Positions 25,750-34,692 of a stretch of 64,000 nucleotides of DNA are shown here, one piece after another. The notes below the pieces were generated by a model. The model was given only the letters and a program-made list of their open reading frames with translations. It ran no database searches and was not told the origin of the DNA. The stretch's first letter is position 1, and the number at the start of each line of letters is the position of its first letter. Made by a program: the position numbers and the translations under genes. This stretch comes from Villigracilis sp024434165. Lineage in GTDB: Bacteria > Chloroflexota > Anaerolineae > Anaerolineales > Villigracilaceae. The stretch is taken from positions 159,747 to 223,746 of the forward strand of contig SZPK01000003.1 of assembly GCA_030263665.1 (NCBI GenBank), read 5' to 3'.

Positions 25750-26060
25750 CTGTAACGCCGCTCATTTTCCCGGAGCAGTTCAGGAATGGGTATAACGCAA
25801 AAGCATCGGTAATTTTCTTACTGCTCCCTGCGCCGGGACGGCACAGGGTTTATGTTCAGAATGAGTACTGCGTCTCACCTGCACCCACCGGCGAACGGTG
25901 GCGGCTTTGAACATAGGTCACCGACAGTTTGCGCTACACTCTTCGGGAATGTAAGAATTGCACCGGGCGGGCGTCCATTATGTATCCTGCACGGTTTTCT
26001 CATGCCGTTATCACGATTTTGGGATACACTTTTCAAACCAACTCCCAAAAAAGAGGTTCC
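25750..26060. other. intergenic region upstream of the FtsH-like gene
   Basis: About 310 bp between divergent genes with no supported coding frame. It contains a small hairpin CACCG-GCGAA-CGGTG (25886-25900) and a possible promoter (GATACACT near 26029). I see no RNA gene or riboswitch in it. Confidence 0.5.
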
Positions 26061-28229
26061 ATGTCTGCAACCGCCATTCAACCTGTCATACCGGGGAAAT
26101 CCAATCGCTCAAAGGTGGTCACGAAACCTGCCACAGATTTTTACGGCGGAATCGGCTGGCTGATCGGATTGTTGATCACGTTGTTCATTTCCGCGCCGGT
26201 CATCTGGCTGTTGACAACGAACGCGCCGCGCGCCAGCCAGGATGAGATGCTTGCCCTCGGCATCGCGGCGGCGTGGTGGCTAAATCCGCTTTCGCTGGGC
26301 GGTCTGTTCTACGTGTTGAGCAATATCCGCGTCTGGCGGTTTTGGACTGTGCCGGGCTTGCTGGTGTGGGGATTGATCAATGCGATGGTTTCCTTTTCCA
26401 TCGCTTCGGAGACCGCGCGCGAATGGGTGTTCAGCGCGCTGTGGATTCTCGGATTGGTTCTGCTCGGACTTTTCTTCCTCTACATCCAATTGAGAGTTTT
26501 TGTGTGGGCGGCATCGGGGAATGCCGGGCGCTTCTTCTTCGGGATCCTGGGCTGGGCGCTGCTCAATGCGCTTGTGGTTTGGGCGGTGGTGAATCCCGAT
26601 GTGTTGAACATCGTGCTGGTGGCGCTGGTTTTCATCTTCCGCATTGTGTTCGCCATCGCATTTGCCATCATTCAGTTTGTGGCGATCTTCTGGTTCATGT
26701 CGCAGACGCGCGTGGAAGTGATTCGCCCCGGCGACCCGAAGCAGATCACGTTCGAAGATTACAAGGGACAGCCCAACCTGCTCAAGATGGTGCGTCAGTG
26801 GATTTATCTGCTTTCGGACCGCGAGCAGTTCCAAAAAATGGGCGGGCAGTTCATCACCGGTCTGCTGCTGTACGGCGAGCCCGGCACCGGCAAGACTCTG
26901 CTTGCCAAGGCGATGGCGGGGGAGGCGGGCGTTGCGTTTATCTCCATCGAAGGGTCGGGCTTCCGCGGCATGTTCTGGGGCGTGGACGTTTTGCGTATGA
27001 TTCAGTTCGTCAACCGCGCCCGCAAACTGGCGCGCGAATACGGCGCGTGCATCGCCTACATTGATGAAATTGACGCGGTGGGCATGTCGCGCGGTTCGGT
27101 GATGGGCGGCGGTCAGATGATGGGCGGTCTGATGGGGATGGGCGCCGGGTCGGGCGCGCTCACCCGCCTGCTCTACGAAATGGACGGCATCGGCGCGTTG
27201 ACATCGTGGGAACGCCTGCGCGCGCGCATCAACCAGCTGCTGGGCAGGAAAGCCCCGGTGCGCAACTGGCACGTCATGTTCATGGGTTCCACCAACCGCC
27301 CGGACGTGCTCGACCCGGCGCTCGTTCGCCCGGGTCGTTTCGACCGAAAAATTGCGGTGGGAATGCCGGACCGTTCGGGACGCCGCGAGATCGTGAAATA
27401 CTATCTAAGCAAGGTCAAGTATGACGATACGGTGGACATCGAAGCCATTGTGAGCGACACGGCATGGGCGACGCCGGCGCGCATCATGTCTGCAATATCG
27501 AAGGATGCCGTCCGTCTGGCGTTGTTCGACGGGCGGGATAAGATCTCCCAACGCGACATCGAACTTGCCTTTCAGGAACAGGCGATCGGTCTGGAGAATC
27601 CCATCGAAGAGATGGAAGAAGACCAGCGCAGGCAGGTGGCGTACCACGAGGCGGGTCATGCCGTGGTGCAGCATTACCTCCGCCCGGATGAACGCATTGT
27701 GCGCGTGAGCATCATCCGCCGCGCCGACGCGCTTGGGTATGTGCTGCCCGTTTCCAACTTCGATGTGTATGCCATGCCGCTCAGGCGCTTTGTGGCGGAC
27801 ATTATGGTTTCGATGGCGGGGCATGTCGCCACCAAGATTTTCCTCGGCGAATATTGGACGGGCGCAACGGGCGACTTTCAAAACATCCGCGCGCGCCTGT
27901 GGCAGCTGGCTCATTACGGGTATTTCGGTCCGCCGATTGCGTTGAACGGCGCCATGGGCGTGGATGGCAGTTTCAGCGGCAAAGGGGATTTGGTCGAGAA
28001 GTTCTGGCAGCAATTGGAAGATCAGACCGAACACCTGCTGCGCATGCACTCCCGCGAGGTGGAAGCGGTCGCCAAAGCCCTGTTGGAGCGCAGCGACCTG
28101 ACCGGGCGCGAATGTGTCGAGATCATCCGCAATGCGGCGGCTGGCAATACAGACAGCCCGCCTGATTCGGGGAAGACGCTGAACGAGATCGTCGAGGAAG
28201 TGACTCAGGGGAAGAATAAGAAGGAGTAA
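26061..28229 (+). CDS. FtsH-like membrane AAA+ zinc metalloprotease with altered pore loop
   Basis: A 722-residue protein. Five or six transmembrane helices (residues about 30-215) replace the usual two-helix FtsH N-terminus. The AAA domain has Walker A GEPGTGKT (272-279), Walker B CIAYIDEIDAVG, sensor STNRPDVLDPALVRPGRFDR, and an extra Gly/Met-rich insert between Walker B and sensor 1. The M41 domain has HEAGH (529-533) and the third ligand Asp605 in TGATGDFQNI, so proteolysis should be possible. The substrate-gripping FVG pore loop of FtsH is replaced by FRGMFWGVDVLRM. AAGAGG precedes the ATG. Confidence 0.85.
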   Translation: MSATAIQPVIPGKSNRSKVVTKPATDFYGGIGWLIGLLITLFISAPVIWLLTTNAPRASQDEMLALGIAAAWWLNPLSLGGLFYVLSNIRVWRFWTVPGLLVWGLINAMVSFSIASETAREWVFSALWILGLVLLGLFFLYIQLRVFVWAASGNAGRFFFGILGWALLNALVVWAVVNPDVLNIVLVALVFIFRIVFAIAFAIIQFVAIFWFMSQTRVEVIRPGDPKQITFEDYKGQPNLLKMVRQWIYLLSDREQFQKMGGQFITGLLLYGEPGTGKTLLAKAMAGEAGVAFISIEGSGFRGMFWGVDVLRMIQFVNRARKLAREYGACIAYIDEIDAVGMSRGSVMGGGQMMGGLMGMGAGSGALTRLLYEMDGIGALTSWERLRARINQLLGRKAPVRNWHVMFMGSTNRPDVLDPALVRPGRFDRKIAVGMPDRSGRREIVKYYLSKVKYDDTVDIEAIVSDTAWATPARIMSAISKDAVRLALFDGRDKISQRDIELAFQEQAIGLENPIEEMEEDQRRQVAYHEAGHAVVQHYLRPDERIVRVSIIRRADALGYVLPVSNFDVYAMPLRRFVADIMVSMAGHVATKIFLGEYWTGATGDFQNIRARLWQLAHYGYFGPPIALNGAMGVDGSFSGKGDLVEKFWQQLEDQTEHLLRMHSREVEAVAKALLERSDLTGRECVEIIRNAAAGNTDSPPDSGKTLNEIVEEVTQGKNKKE

Positions 28230-28236
28230 ATAAAAA

Positions 28237-28264
28237 CGCCGCGCAGGAAGTCTCCTGCGCGGCG
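28237..28264. terminator. bidirectional terminator
   Basis: A perfect 12-bp GC-rich stem (CGCCGCGCAGGA / TCCTGCGCGGCG) with loop AGTC between the convergent FtsH-like and propeller genes. Confidence 0.85.
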
Positions 28265-28269
28265 AAACT

Positions 28270-29538
28270 TTATTTCCACGACCAGGCGGCGAAGACGCCC
28301 TCTGCCAGAAGCCTCGGCTCGGTGACGCCCGAGGCGGGGACGATGGCAATCGCGGGGACGCCTCCCGAAGCGATGAACGCGATGACAAGGTTGTTGCTGT
28401 CCGGCGACCAGATGGTGACGGATTGGTGGTACTGGTCCATGTAGGGGAGGAGCGAGAAGAATTGCTGGGTCGGCTGGAATGTGGCAATCAGGCGGCTCTC
28501 GCTGCTTGCAACGTCCAGGATGTACATTTCAAGGTAAAAGACCTGCTCGCTCGAATCCTCCGGCGTGAAGACCTGCGGCAGGAAGTAGGCAATTTCCCCT
28601 CCATCCGGCGACCAGAAGAAGCCGGCCACGTCTTCATCCACGATGACTTCTTCGCTTCCAAACACATCGCCCACATGCAGGGGACCCAAAGCGCCGTTTT
28701 GCAGTTGTTCATTGCCGAGGATGTAGGCGAACTGTTCCCCATCTGCCGCCCAGGCAAACGAGGCGTTGACCTCGAATTCCGCAATTGTCTTTTGCACACT
28801 GCCCGCCGCATCTGCCAGGACGATTTGCTGGCTGCCGTTTTCGGAGAGCGTCGTCAGCAGGATGAAACTTCCGTCTGGCGACCAGGCTGGGGCTTGGAAA
28901 GATGCGGGGATTTCATCCATCACAAATTCGGTCACTTCATCGTCCAGTTTCAAAAAGGAGAGTTGGCTCTGTGTGCCCGCCGCCGCGCCGTTTTTATGGA
29001 CGATCATCGCGCGTCCATCCGGCGACCAGCTCCAATAAAAAGGCGAGCCGGTATCCAGCACGCGCCGCGCTTCGCCGCTGGCGGGAATGCTTTGCAATGC
29101 CAGCGTCTGCCGCGAAGCGGTGGTGCTGAGGATGCCGATGTTTTCATTATCCGGCGACCAGTTGATATAAAACGGAAGTTCGGTTTCGCTGGCGTAAACG
29201 CTTGCGAGCGTGTCGCCGTCGGTGTCTGCCACCATCAATTCGGCGGAGAGCGAATCCGCGCCGGTTTGTTCCAGCCGCACGAAGGCAACGCGGCTTCCAT
29301 CCGGCGACCAGGTGGGCAATTGATACGCGATTTGGGATCGTGTCGCTTCGGTCACGTCCTCGGTGAGCGGGGTGGTGCTGGTTGCGCCCTGATCGGTAAC
29401 GTACACGTTGCCGTCGTTGCCGATGTAGGCGATCAAGCCCGATTTCCGCTCGATGAAGCGCAGGGCGGGGCTTTGCGGCACTTGAAAATTACAAGCCGCC
29501 AGCAGGAACGCCAAAACCAGAAGGGATGTCTTTTTCAT
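28270..29538 (-). CDS. PD40/TolB-like beta-propeller lipoprotein
   Basis: A 422-residue secreted lipoprotein. The signal peptide ends in a lipobox (LLAAC, Cys 16). The rest is a beta-propeller of about six blades marked by repeated WSPDG motifs (residues about 76, 125, 170, 215, 300 and 375). Such propellers bind proteins or ligands at the cell surface; no enzyme site is seen. Its start overlaps the stop of the upstream S41-like gene by 4 nt, so the two are translated together and may act together. Confidence 0.87.
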   Translation of the reverse strand: MKKTSLLVLAFLLAACNFQVPQSPALRFIERKSGLIAYIGNDGNVYVTDQGATSTTPLTEDVTEATRSQIAYQLPTWSPDGSRVAFVRLEQTGADSLSAELMVADTDGDTLASVYASETELPFYINWSPDNENIGILSTTASRQTLALQSIPASGEARRVLDTGSPFYWSWSPDGRAMIVHKNGAAAGTQSQLSFLKLDDEVTEFVMDEIPASFQAPAWSPDGSFILLTTLSENGSQQIVLADAAGSVQKTIAEFEVNASFAWAADGEQFAYILGNEQLQNGALGPLHVGDVFGSEEVIVDEDVAGFFWSPDGGEIAYFLPQVFTPEDSSEQVFYLEMYILDVASSESRLIATFQPTQQFFSLLPYMDQYHQSVTIWSPDSNNLVIAFIASGGVPAIAIVPASGVTEPRLLAEGVFAAWSWK

Positions 29539-30806
29539 TCCTGCACCTCCAGTGAAAGGATGGCTTGTTCGAGGACGGGGTCGGCTTCGGGCAGGATTTC
29601 ATCCCACCGCGCTTCAACCCGGACCTCGGGCTGGAATCCGTGCAAACCGAGTTCTTCCTCCCCGCTGACCCGGAAGGACGCGCTTGCGATCAGAATCTGC
29701 CCGCCGTTGGAGAGCGGATATGCGTTGAGGGCTTCGATGTTCCCTTCGGTGTTCGAGCCGATGACAATTCCCCTGCCGGTGGATTGGACGGCAGCGGCGA
29801 AGAGTTCGGGCAGCCCGCTGGTGTGTTCGCCCACCAGCACCACCAGCGGAATTTCCTGTGAGCCGAAGAGATTCTGCCCGTTGACGTGATACGGTTCGCT
29901 CTGGGAGCGGCTGTAGATGTCAATGGTGGCGTTGTCGAGAAAGAGGGCGAGCATTTCTTCGATGGGCCAGTTCGTGCCGCTGTTGGAAATGCGCAAGTCC
30001 AGGATCACGCCTTTGAGCTCGCTGTTTTGAGAGAACGTTTCGAGCGCCGCCGCAATCTCTTCCACCGGGGAGGCTGGAAGCGTTGTCGGCATCAGGATGT
30101 AACCGATGTCGGCATCGGGCAGTTCGCTGGCTTTGACCTTTCCCAGCCCGGTCAATGGGGCGCGGATGATTTCGATCTCGCGTTTTTCCCCGCCGGGCGA
30201 CTGCACCGTCAGCGAGACGGTCGTGCCGGCGTCGCCGCGGATGCGCAGGACGACATCGCCGCCTTCCTCCAGGCGCACCTCTTCCCCGTCCACGGCGTAG
30301 ATGCTGTCGTGCGCGCGCAGACCGGATTTTTCCGCGGGCGAGCCGGGCATCACATCCAGAATGACCACGTGAGGCACGTCTTCCGCCTGAAAACTGACGA
30401 ATGCGCCGATCCCGCCGTAGGTTGGGGTGTTGACGGCGGTATCGGCTTGAATCCGTTCTTCTCTTGAAACGTAAACGACCTCGCCCTGCGCAAATTCCGC
30501 TTCGAACTGTGTCATAAGCGCTTCGAATTCGGCGGTGGTCAACCCCTTGTTGATTTCATCCAGGTAGGTTTCGCGCAGGGAAGCCCAATCCATTTGGCTG
30601 GATTCGTAATACACATAGTTTTCCTGCATGTGCTTCAGGACGTCTTCGAACACGCCGGTTTGGTGTTCTGTTGCCGAGAGTTGAGGTCCAAAGGCGATGT
30701 CTGCCGCTTCCTCGTCCGTTCCGAAGGCTGGCAGACCGGCGCAGGCGAAGAGAACGGAGGAGAGGACGATCAACCGATAAATTACAGTACGCTTTTGCGG
30801 ACTCAT
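29535..30806 (-). CDS. S41-like PDZ protein, probably lacking the catalytic lysine
   Basis: A 423-residue exported protein resembling C-terminal processing peptidases. It has a signal with a possible lipobox (LFAC), a helical region, a PDZ domain (about 130-220: GIGAFVSFQ, VMPGSPAEKSGLRAHDSIYAVDGE) and an S41 domain (about 225-415). The serine region reads GEHTSGLPELFAAA, but where active members have GxxTFGKG this one has GSNTEGNIEA with no lysine, so it may be a non-enzymatic paralogue. AAGGAG precedes the ATG at 30806. Confidence 0.82.
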   Translation of the reverse strand: MSPQKRTVIYRLIVLSSVLFACAGLPAFGTDEEAADIAFGPQLSATEHQTGVFEDVLKHMQENYVYYESSQMDWASLRETYLDEINKGLTTAEFEALMTQFEAEFAQGEVVYVSREERIQADTAVNTPTYGGIGAFVSFQAEDVPHVVILDVMPGSPAEKSGLRAHDSIYAVDGEEVRLEEGGDVVLRIRGDAGTTVSLTVQSPGGEKREIEIIRAPLTGLGKVKASELPDADIGYILMPTTLPASPVEEIAAALETFSQNSELKGVILDLRISNSGTNWPIEEMLALFLDNATIDIYSRSQSEPYHVNGQNLFGSQEIPLVVLVGEHTSGLPELFAAAVQSTGRGIVIGSNTEGNIEALNAYPLSNGGQILIASASFRVSGEEELGLHGFQPEVRVEARWDEILPEADPVLEQAILSLEVQE

Positions 30807-30852
30807 ACCAAACTCCTTGGCGGGATAAAACCACATTGGCTCTACCGTTTTA

Positions 30853-30981
30853 AACGGGAAAACCATTCTTCAACACGACCCTCATGCTGAGGGCTTAGGA
30901 CACGACGGTTACGAAGGAGAAATCTCGAAAAACAGCCCTCTTTTCCCCTTTGTGTCCTTTGTGGTAAGACGTTTTCCCGTT
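30853..30981. repeat. nested inverted element with 9-nt repeats (copy 1)
   Basis: Outer arms AACGGGAAAAC (30853-30863) and GTTTTCCCGTT (30971-30981) enclose inner arms built on a 9-nt period: AGGACACGACGGTTACGAAGG (30897-30917, reverse orientation) and CCTTTGTGTCCTTTGTGG (30947-30964). The element fills the gap between the S41-like gene and the next minus-strand gene. Other copies of the inner arms are at 32812 and 48982. Confidence 0.65.
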
Positions 30982-31039
30982 CGTTACGGGAGAGTCACCA
31001 CATTGTAATTTAGAACTCACCGTTATCCCAAATGCAGCG

Positions 31040-31258
31040 TTACCCGATCTTTTGAATATTTTTGGGGTTGAAGACCGAGATTTCCCGGATTCTCAAAACC
31101 GACTGCGCTTGCTCGTCCAATGCCACCCAGTAGAAACTGCGGTGCTGGGAGTAGGGTTCGATCTTGAAGACCGTGCCTTCATACCAGCCTTCGCGTTCCC
31201 CGAATTTGGCGTCCAGCCGAATGCGGACGCGATCCCCAATCTCAATCGAATCGGTCAT
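31040..31258 (-). CDS. small hypothetical protein (SH3-like/KOW-like)
   Basis: A 72-residue soluble protein starting MTDSIEIGDRVRIRLDAKFG and containing GWYEGTVFKIEPYSQHRSF, a pattern of alternating beta strands like small SH3 or KOW barrels. No function can be assigned. Its ATG overlaps the stop of the upstream small membrane protein (ATGA), so the two are translationally coupled. Confidence 0.65.
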   Translation of the reverse strand: MTDSIEIGDRVRIRLDAKFGEREGWYEGTVFKIEPYSQHRSFYWVALDEQAQSVLRIREISVFNPKNIQKIG

Positions 31259-31443
31259 GATTTCCTGCGGCGGATGTACCAGAACAACGCGATTCCAATC
31301 GCGGCGGTGATCGCGCCGTTGACCGCCCATTGCGGGTCGCCGGTCATATAACTGCCGGGCAGGAGGTTCACTCCCTGCAAGATCCAGACAAGCCCCGTCA
31401 GCGCGAGCAATACAGCGACGACTTTTCCTAATGTGTTCAGCAT
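31255..31443 (-). CDS. small two-helix membrane protein
   Basis: A 62-residue protein: helix one LGKVVAVLLALTGLVWILQG, a short loop NLLPGSYMTGDPQW, helix two VNGAITAAIGIALFWYI, and a basic tail RRRKS. The pattern is common in uncharacterised small Chloroflexota proteins. A GGAG ribosome site precedes the ATG. Followed directly by the SH3-like small gene. Confidence 0.75.
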   Translation of the reverse strand: MLNTLGKVVAVLLALTGLVWILQGVNLLPGSYMTGDPQWAVNGAITAAIGIALFWYIRRRKS

Positions 31444-31465
31444 ATTTTCTCCATGATTTGATTTT

Positions 31466-31500
31466 GAAAAAACTCCCTGCTGATTTTTCAGACAGGGAGT
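31466..31500 (-). terminator. Rho-independent terminator of the LysM gene
   Basis: Stem ACTCCCTG (31472-31479) / CAGGGAGT (31493-31500) and, on the minus strand, a run of T at 31471-31466. Confidence 0.75.
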
Positions 31501-31529
31501 GGGATGAAAATCTTTCGCTTCAAACCGGA

Positions 31530-32699
31530 CTATGGGTTGGGCGTGCCCTGGACGGCGACTCCCACCCAGGTGAAGACGCGCTTCTCGCTGACGGTTCCGG
31601 CGGCAACCCAGATCGGCTGTCCCTGATCGTCCACGCCCGCCTGACGGACGGGAGTGACCCACCAGCGCATCACGTGCGCCACGTTGTCCTTCGGGCGGAA
31701 GGAAGTCGGCACGATGTACTTTGTGTCGGTGACGTAGTCTGTGATGCGGTGGGTCTGGCTGGCGGTGACATCTTCCACAATAATCTGGTAGGCTTCGCCT
31801 TCGCGCAGCACGCCAACCGATGCCCACTGCAGTGTGACCACGTCATTTGCCAGGGTGAAGGCAGCGCCGTCCGCAGGCAGGAGCAGGTTCGGGGCGGGGT
31901 AGGGAGGCGGGAGTGTCGCCGTGGGAGTGGGCTGGTTTGGGTCCGGGGCGCGCCGGCAGAGCGGAATCACCAGCGTCGAGCCGAGGAAGACGTTGTCCGT
32001 CGTCAAGCCGTTGTATTCTTTGATGTCGGCAGGGGAAACCGCATAATTCGCCGCAATGCTGGAAAGGGTGTCGTTTGCCTGCACGGTGATGACCACGGTC
32101 TCACAGGCTTCCTTGGTGGCGACATCAGGCGGAGGGGTGCTGGTGGGCGGCGGCGGGACGGTGGGCGTGGGATATGGAATCAGCAGTTTTTGCCCAACCG
32201 AGATCGGACAGCTCGAAGGGAGATTGTTTAGAACGATGATGCTTTGGACCGAGATGTTGAAATTGAAGGCAATTTGCGAACACGAGCCGTCCGAGGCGGA
32301 TACGGTGTATTCGAATGGAGGCTGGGGCGTTGGGGTTGGAATATCCGTCGGCGGCAGGGTGACGGTGGGAGTGGGCGATGCCGTTGGGGTTTCGGTGGGA
32401 GTGGGGGTATCCTGCGTTTCGAAGGTTCCTTCGGGCGCGCTCGCACGGACGGAGAAAAATACGATCGCGGCTACCGCAATGACCACGACAGCGAGAATGC
32501 CGACCGCTGCGGGCAGGCTGAGTTTGATCTCCGGCATACGGGTGGCTTGCACCGCTTTCTCGGTCTTTTTGGCGGCTTTCGCTTCCGGCTGCGCTGTGAA
32601 TTCCGTCCCACATACGAGACAGCGCACGGCATTTTCACTCAGGCGCGTTCCACAGGTGGGACAAACCTTTGTCTTGCTGGAAGTAGGTTCGGGAGTCAT
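31530..32699 (-). CDS. zinc-ribbon, single-pass, double LysM protein
   Basis: A 389-residue protein. A cytoplasmic zinc ribbon (CPTCG and CLVCG, residues 13-31) is followed by a transmembrane helix (about 64-84), a Thr/Pro-rich linker, LysM one (about 128-175, with ISVGQKLLIPYP), a second Pro-rich linker, LysM two (about 200-246, ANDTLSSIAANYAV) and a C-terminal beta domain of about 120 residues. LysM domains bind peptidoglycan or chitin-like glycans, so it probably tethers the envelope. TATAAT lies 10 nt upstream of the ATG. Confidence 0.87.
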   Translation of the reverse strand: MTPEPTSSKTKVCPTCGTRLSENAVRCLVCGTEFTAQPEAKAAKKTEKAVQATRMPEIKLSLPAAVGILAVVVIAVAAIVFFSVRASAPEGTFETQDTPTPTETPTASPTPTVTLPPTDIPTPTPQPPFEYTVSASDGSCSQIAFNFNISVQSIIVLNNLPSSCPISVGQKLLIPYPTPTVPPPPTSTPPPDVATKEACETVVITVQANDTLSSIAANYAVSPADIKEYNGLTTDNVFLGSTLVIPLCRRAPDPNQPTPTATLPPPYPAPNLLLPADGAAFTLANDVVTLQWASVGVLREGEAYQIIVEDVTASQTHRITDYVTDTKYIVPTSFRPKDNVAHVMRWWVTPVRQAGVDDQGQPIWVAAGTVSEKRVFTWVGVAVQGTPNP

Positions 32700-32709
32700 A
32701 CGGGCGAGG

Positions 32710-32715
32710 ATTATA
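32710..32715 (-). promoter_or_regulatory. -10 box 10 nt before the LysM gene start
   Basis: TATAAT on the minus strand, 10 nt before ATG 32699, with no ribosome site. Expected transcript has a leader of only a few bases or none. Confidence 0.5.
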
Positions 32716-32744
32716 CCATCGAACAGAAGGACGACTTTAAGGCG

Positions 32745-33009
32745 CTCTTTAGAATATCATGACCGCCTTAGTGCTCTTTGCGCCGGGGACAGCGCAGGGA
32801 GCAAACTACGAGCGCACAGAAGACACAGAGGTTTCAAGGTTTTTTCTCCGTGCTCTTTGTGATCTCCGTGGCTGAATCTTTTTGGGTCTTCCGTAATTAA
32901 TGGGAAGGAGCCTAAACACAAAGGGCACCAGGTACACATAAAAACGGCAGAGCCATCTTTTTGTAAACCCGCACAATTAGACACTCCTCTTTAGAATGCC
33001 ATGACCGCC
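32745..33009. repeat. insertion with 9-nt repeats flanked by 23-bp direct repeats (copy 2)
   Basis: CTCTTTAGAAT-N2-CATGACCGCC occurs at 32745-32767 and again at 32987-33009 (21 of 23 identical). Between them lie reverse and forward 9-nt repeat arms (32812-32831 GCGCACAGAAGACACAGAGG; 32844-32871 built on TCTCCGTG, TCTTTGTG, TCTCCGTGG) and a third piece at 32917-32937. No coding frame is supported in this 313-bp gap. Confidence 0.65.
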
Positions 33010-33011
33010 GA

Positions 33012-34310
33012 TCAGGATTGTTCAGTGACGGGTTTTTGCTTGGTCGTAACCAGCACCTTGTCCACACGCCGCCCGTCCATATCCATGACCTCGAAGCGCA
33101 GGTTGTTCCACTCGAAGTGATCCGATGTCTGGGGGACACGCCCCAGCGAGGTCATCACGAACCCGCTGAGCGTCTCGTATTCATCCTCGTGCGGGAGGTC
33201 GTCCAGGTGGAAGATTTCCTTGAACTCATCCACTTCCAGCATGCCGTCCAACAGCCAGGACCCGTCCTGCCGCTGGGTGGCTTGCGGCTCGTCGCCTTCC
33301 ATCACGCCGACGATCTCTTCGAGGATGTCGTTGATGGTGAGCAAGCCCTGCACGCCGCCGAATTCATCCACCACGAGCAGCATTTCGGTGTTGTTCTTCT
33401 TCAACACCTCCAGCGCGCGCGAGGCGAGCGTGGTCTCCGGGATGTAGTAGGCGGGCTTCGCCAGTTCCTTCAGGTTGATTTCTTTTTTCGAGAGCGTTGC
33501 CACGAGCAAATCGCGCGATTTGACGATGCCCACGATGGTCTCCAGCGAGTCCTGGCGGACGGGGAAGCGCGAGTAGGGGCTGTTTGCAATTTTTTCGAGA
33601 ATTTCCTCGGTGGTGTCGTTCACGTCCAGCCAGACGATCTCGGTGCGCGGAGTCATCAGGGAATATACGCGCTGATCGCCGAGGCTGAATACTCCCTCCA
33701 CCATATCCTGCTCGGATTCCTCGAAGACCCCCGCCTGCGTGCCCTGACTGATCAGCATCTGAAGTTCCTCTTCCGTAATGGGCGGTTCGGCGGAGGGATT
33801 GACCCCGATCAGGCGCAGGACAAAGTTGGTTGCGCCGCTCATCAGTTTGATGAAGGGGGAGAAGATGCGCGAGATCAAAAGCATCGGTCCCGCCACGATT
33901 TGGGCGATCCGCTCCGGGCTGTTGATGCCCAGCCGTTTGGGGACGAGTTCGCCCAGCCAGATGGTCAGGATGGTGATGGATACAACCACGATGCCGAGTG
34001 CAATCGAATCGCTGTACTGACCGATATACGGCGCATCCTTGAGGACGAATGCCAGCGATTCGGAGATCGTCGCGCCGCCGACAGCGCCGGAGAGCACGCC
34101 GATCAGTGTGATGCCGATCTGGATGGCGGATAGAAAGATGTTCGGGTCTTCGATCAGTTTGACAGCCAGCGCCGAGGCTTTGTTGCCTTCGCCCGCCTGT
34201 TGCTGGAGGCGCGCCTTGCGCGAGGCGACCAGCGCGGCTTCGGACATCGCCAGCACCCCGTTGATCAGAATCAGAACAAGGATCGTTACGATTTCACTGC
34301 TAATACTCAT
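33012..34310 (-). CDS. CNNM/CorC-family transporter with CBS domains
   Basis: A 432-residue membrane protein of the HlyC/CorC family. The N-terminal DUF21/CNNM domain has four hydrophobic helices (residues 1-190, with ILINGVLAMSEAALVASRKARL), followed by a CBS pair (about 210-330, MTPRTEIVWLD and VDEFGGVQGLLTINDILEEIVG) and a C-terminal CorC_HlyC domain. Members export magnesium or sodium-coupled divalent cations, or affect metal resistance. The older name hemolysin C does not indicate a toxin. Monocistronic as far as visible. Confidence 0.92.
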   Translation of the reverse strand: MSISSEIVTILVLILINGVLAMSEAALVASRKARLQQQAGEGNKASALAVKLIEDPNIFLSAIQIGITLIGVLSGAVGGATISESLAFVLKDAPYIGQYSDSIALGIVVVSITILTIWLGELVPKRLGINSPERIAQIVAGPMLLISRIFSPFIKLMSGATNFVLRLIGVNPSAEPPITEEELQMLISQGTQAGVFEESEQDMVEGVFSLGDQRVYSLMTPRTEIVWLDVNDTTEEILEKIANSPYSRFPVRQDSLETIVGIVKSRDLLVATLSKKEINLKELAKPAYYIPETTLASRALEVLKKNNTEMLLVVDEFGGVQGLLTINDILEEIVGVMEGDEPQATQRQDGSWLLDGMLEVDEFKEIFHLDDLPHEDEYETLSGFVMTSLGRVPQTSDHFEWNNLRFEVMDMDGRRVDKVLVTTKQKPVTEQS

Positions 34311-34545
34311 TGGTTCCTGTCGGTCGGTTTTGGATGAAATGTAAAATGACCCGCCGTGAGGCAGGTGAAAAATGCGTCAGTTTGGTTGAAACGACAAAAG
34401 GGGAATTAGAGTCCGGTTCTATGGGGATTTCAGACATGACGGTTCTTGCAGAAACGTTGCATCCCTATTGTACCTGATTGACAAGCCAATTGACAACTTC
34501 CCGCGCACTCGTTCCGCTGTCTCCTCGGCGGCGTGATCTCCCGGA
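34311..34545. other. intergenic gap upstream of the CorC-like gene
   Basis: About 235 bp with no supported gene. It should contain the promoter of the CorC-like gene and the end of the selD operon. No convincing terminator stem was found. Confidence 0.4.
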
Positions 34546-34692
34546 TCATTTTCTCTTATCCAGTTTCTTTTCGATTTCATCCAGGCGTTTATCGGTCCGG
34601 CGCGCAAAAATGACGACGATAGCCGGGATGACGACGAGCAGAACAAGCAGCCCGCACGTCAGCCCCAGTTCAAAAATGCCAATCCGAAACAT
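34546..34692 (-). CDS. small single-pass membrane protein downstream of selD
   Basis: A 48-residue protein: MFRIGIFELGLTCGLLVLLV and a hydrophobic stretch VIPAIVVIF, then a charged tail RRTDKRLDEIEKKLDKRK with coiled-coil character. Its ATG shares one base with the selD stop (TAATG), so it is translated with selD. Function unknown; similar short tailed proteins are frequent in Chloroflexota. Confidence 0.65.
   Translation of the reverse strand: MFRIGIFELGLTCGLLVLLVVIPAIVVIFARRTDKRLDEIEKKLDKRK

Noticed and set aside
25852..26245. Small frames in the gap before the FtsH-like gene.
   Set aside because: No ribosome site, no family likeness, and they overlap the well-supported start at 26061.
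31431..32231. Plus-strand frame opposite the LysM gene.
   Set aside because: The opposite strand encodes clear LysM and zinc-ribbon motifs; this frame has none.
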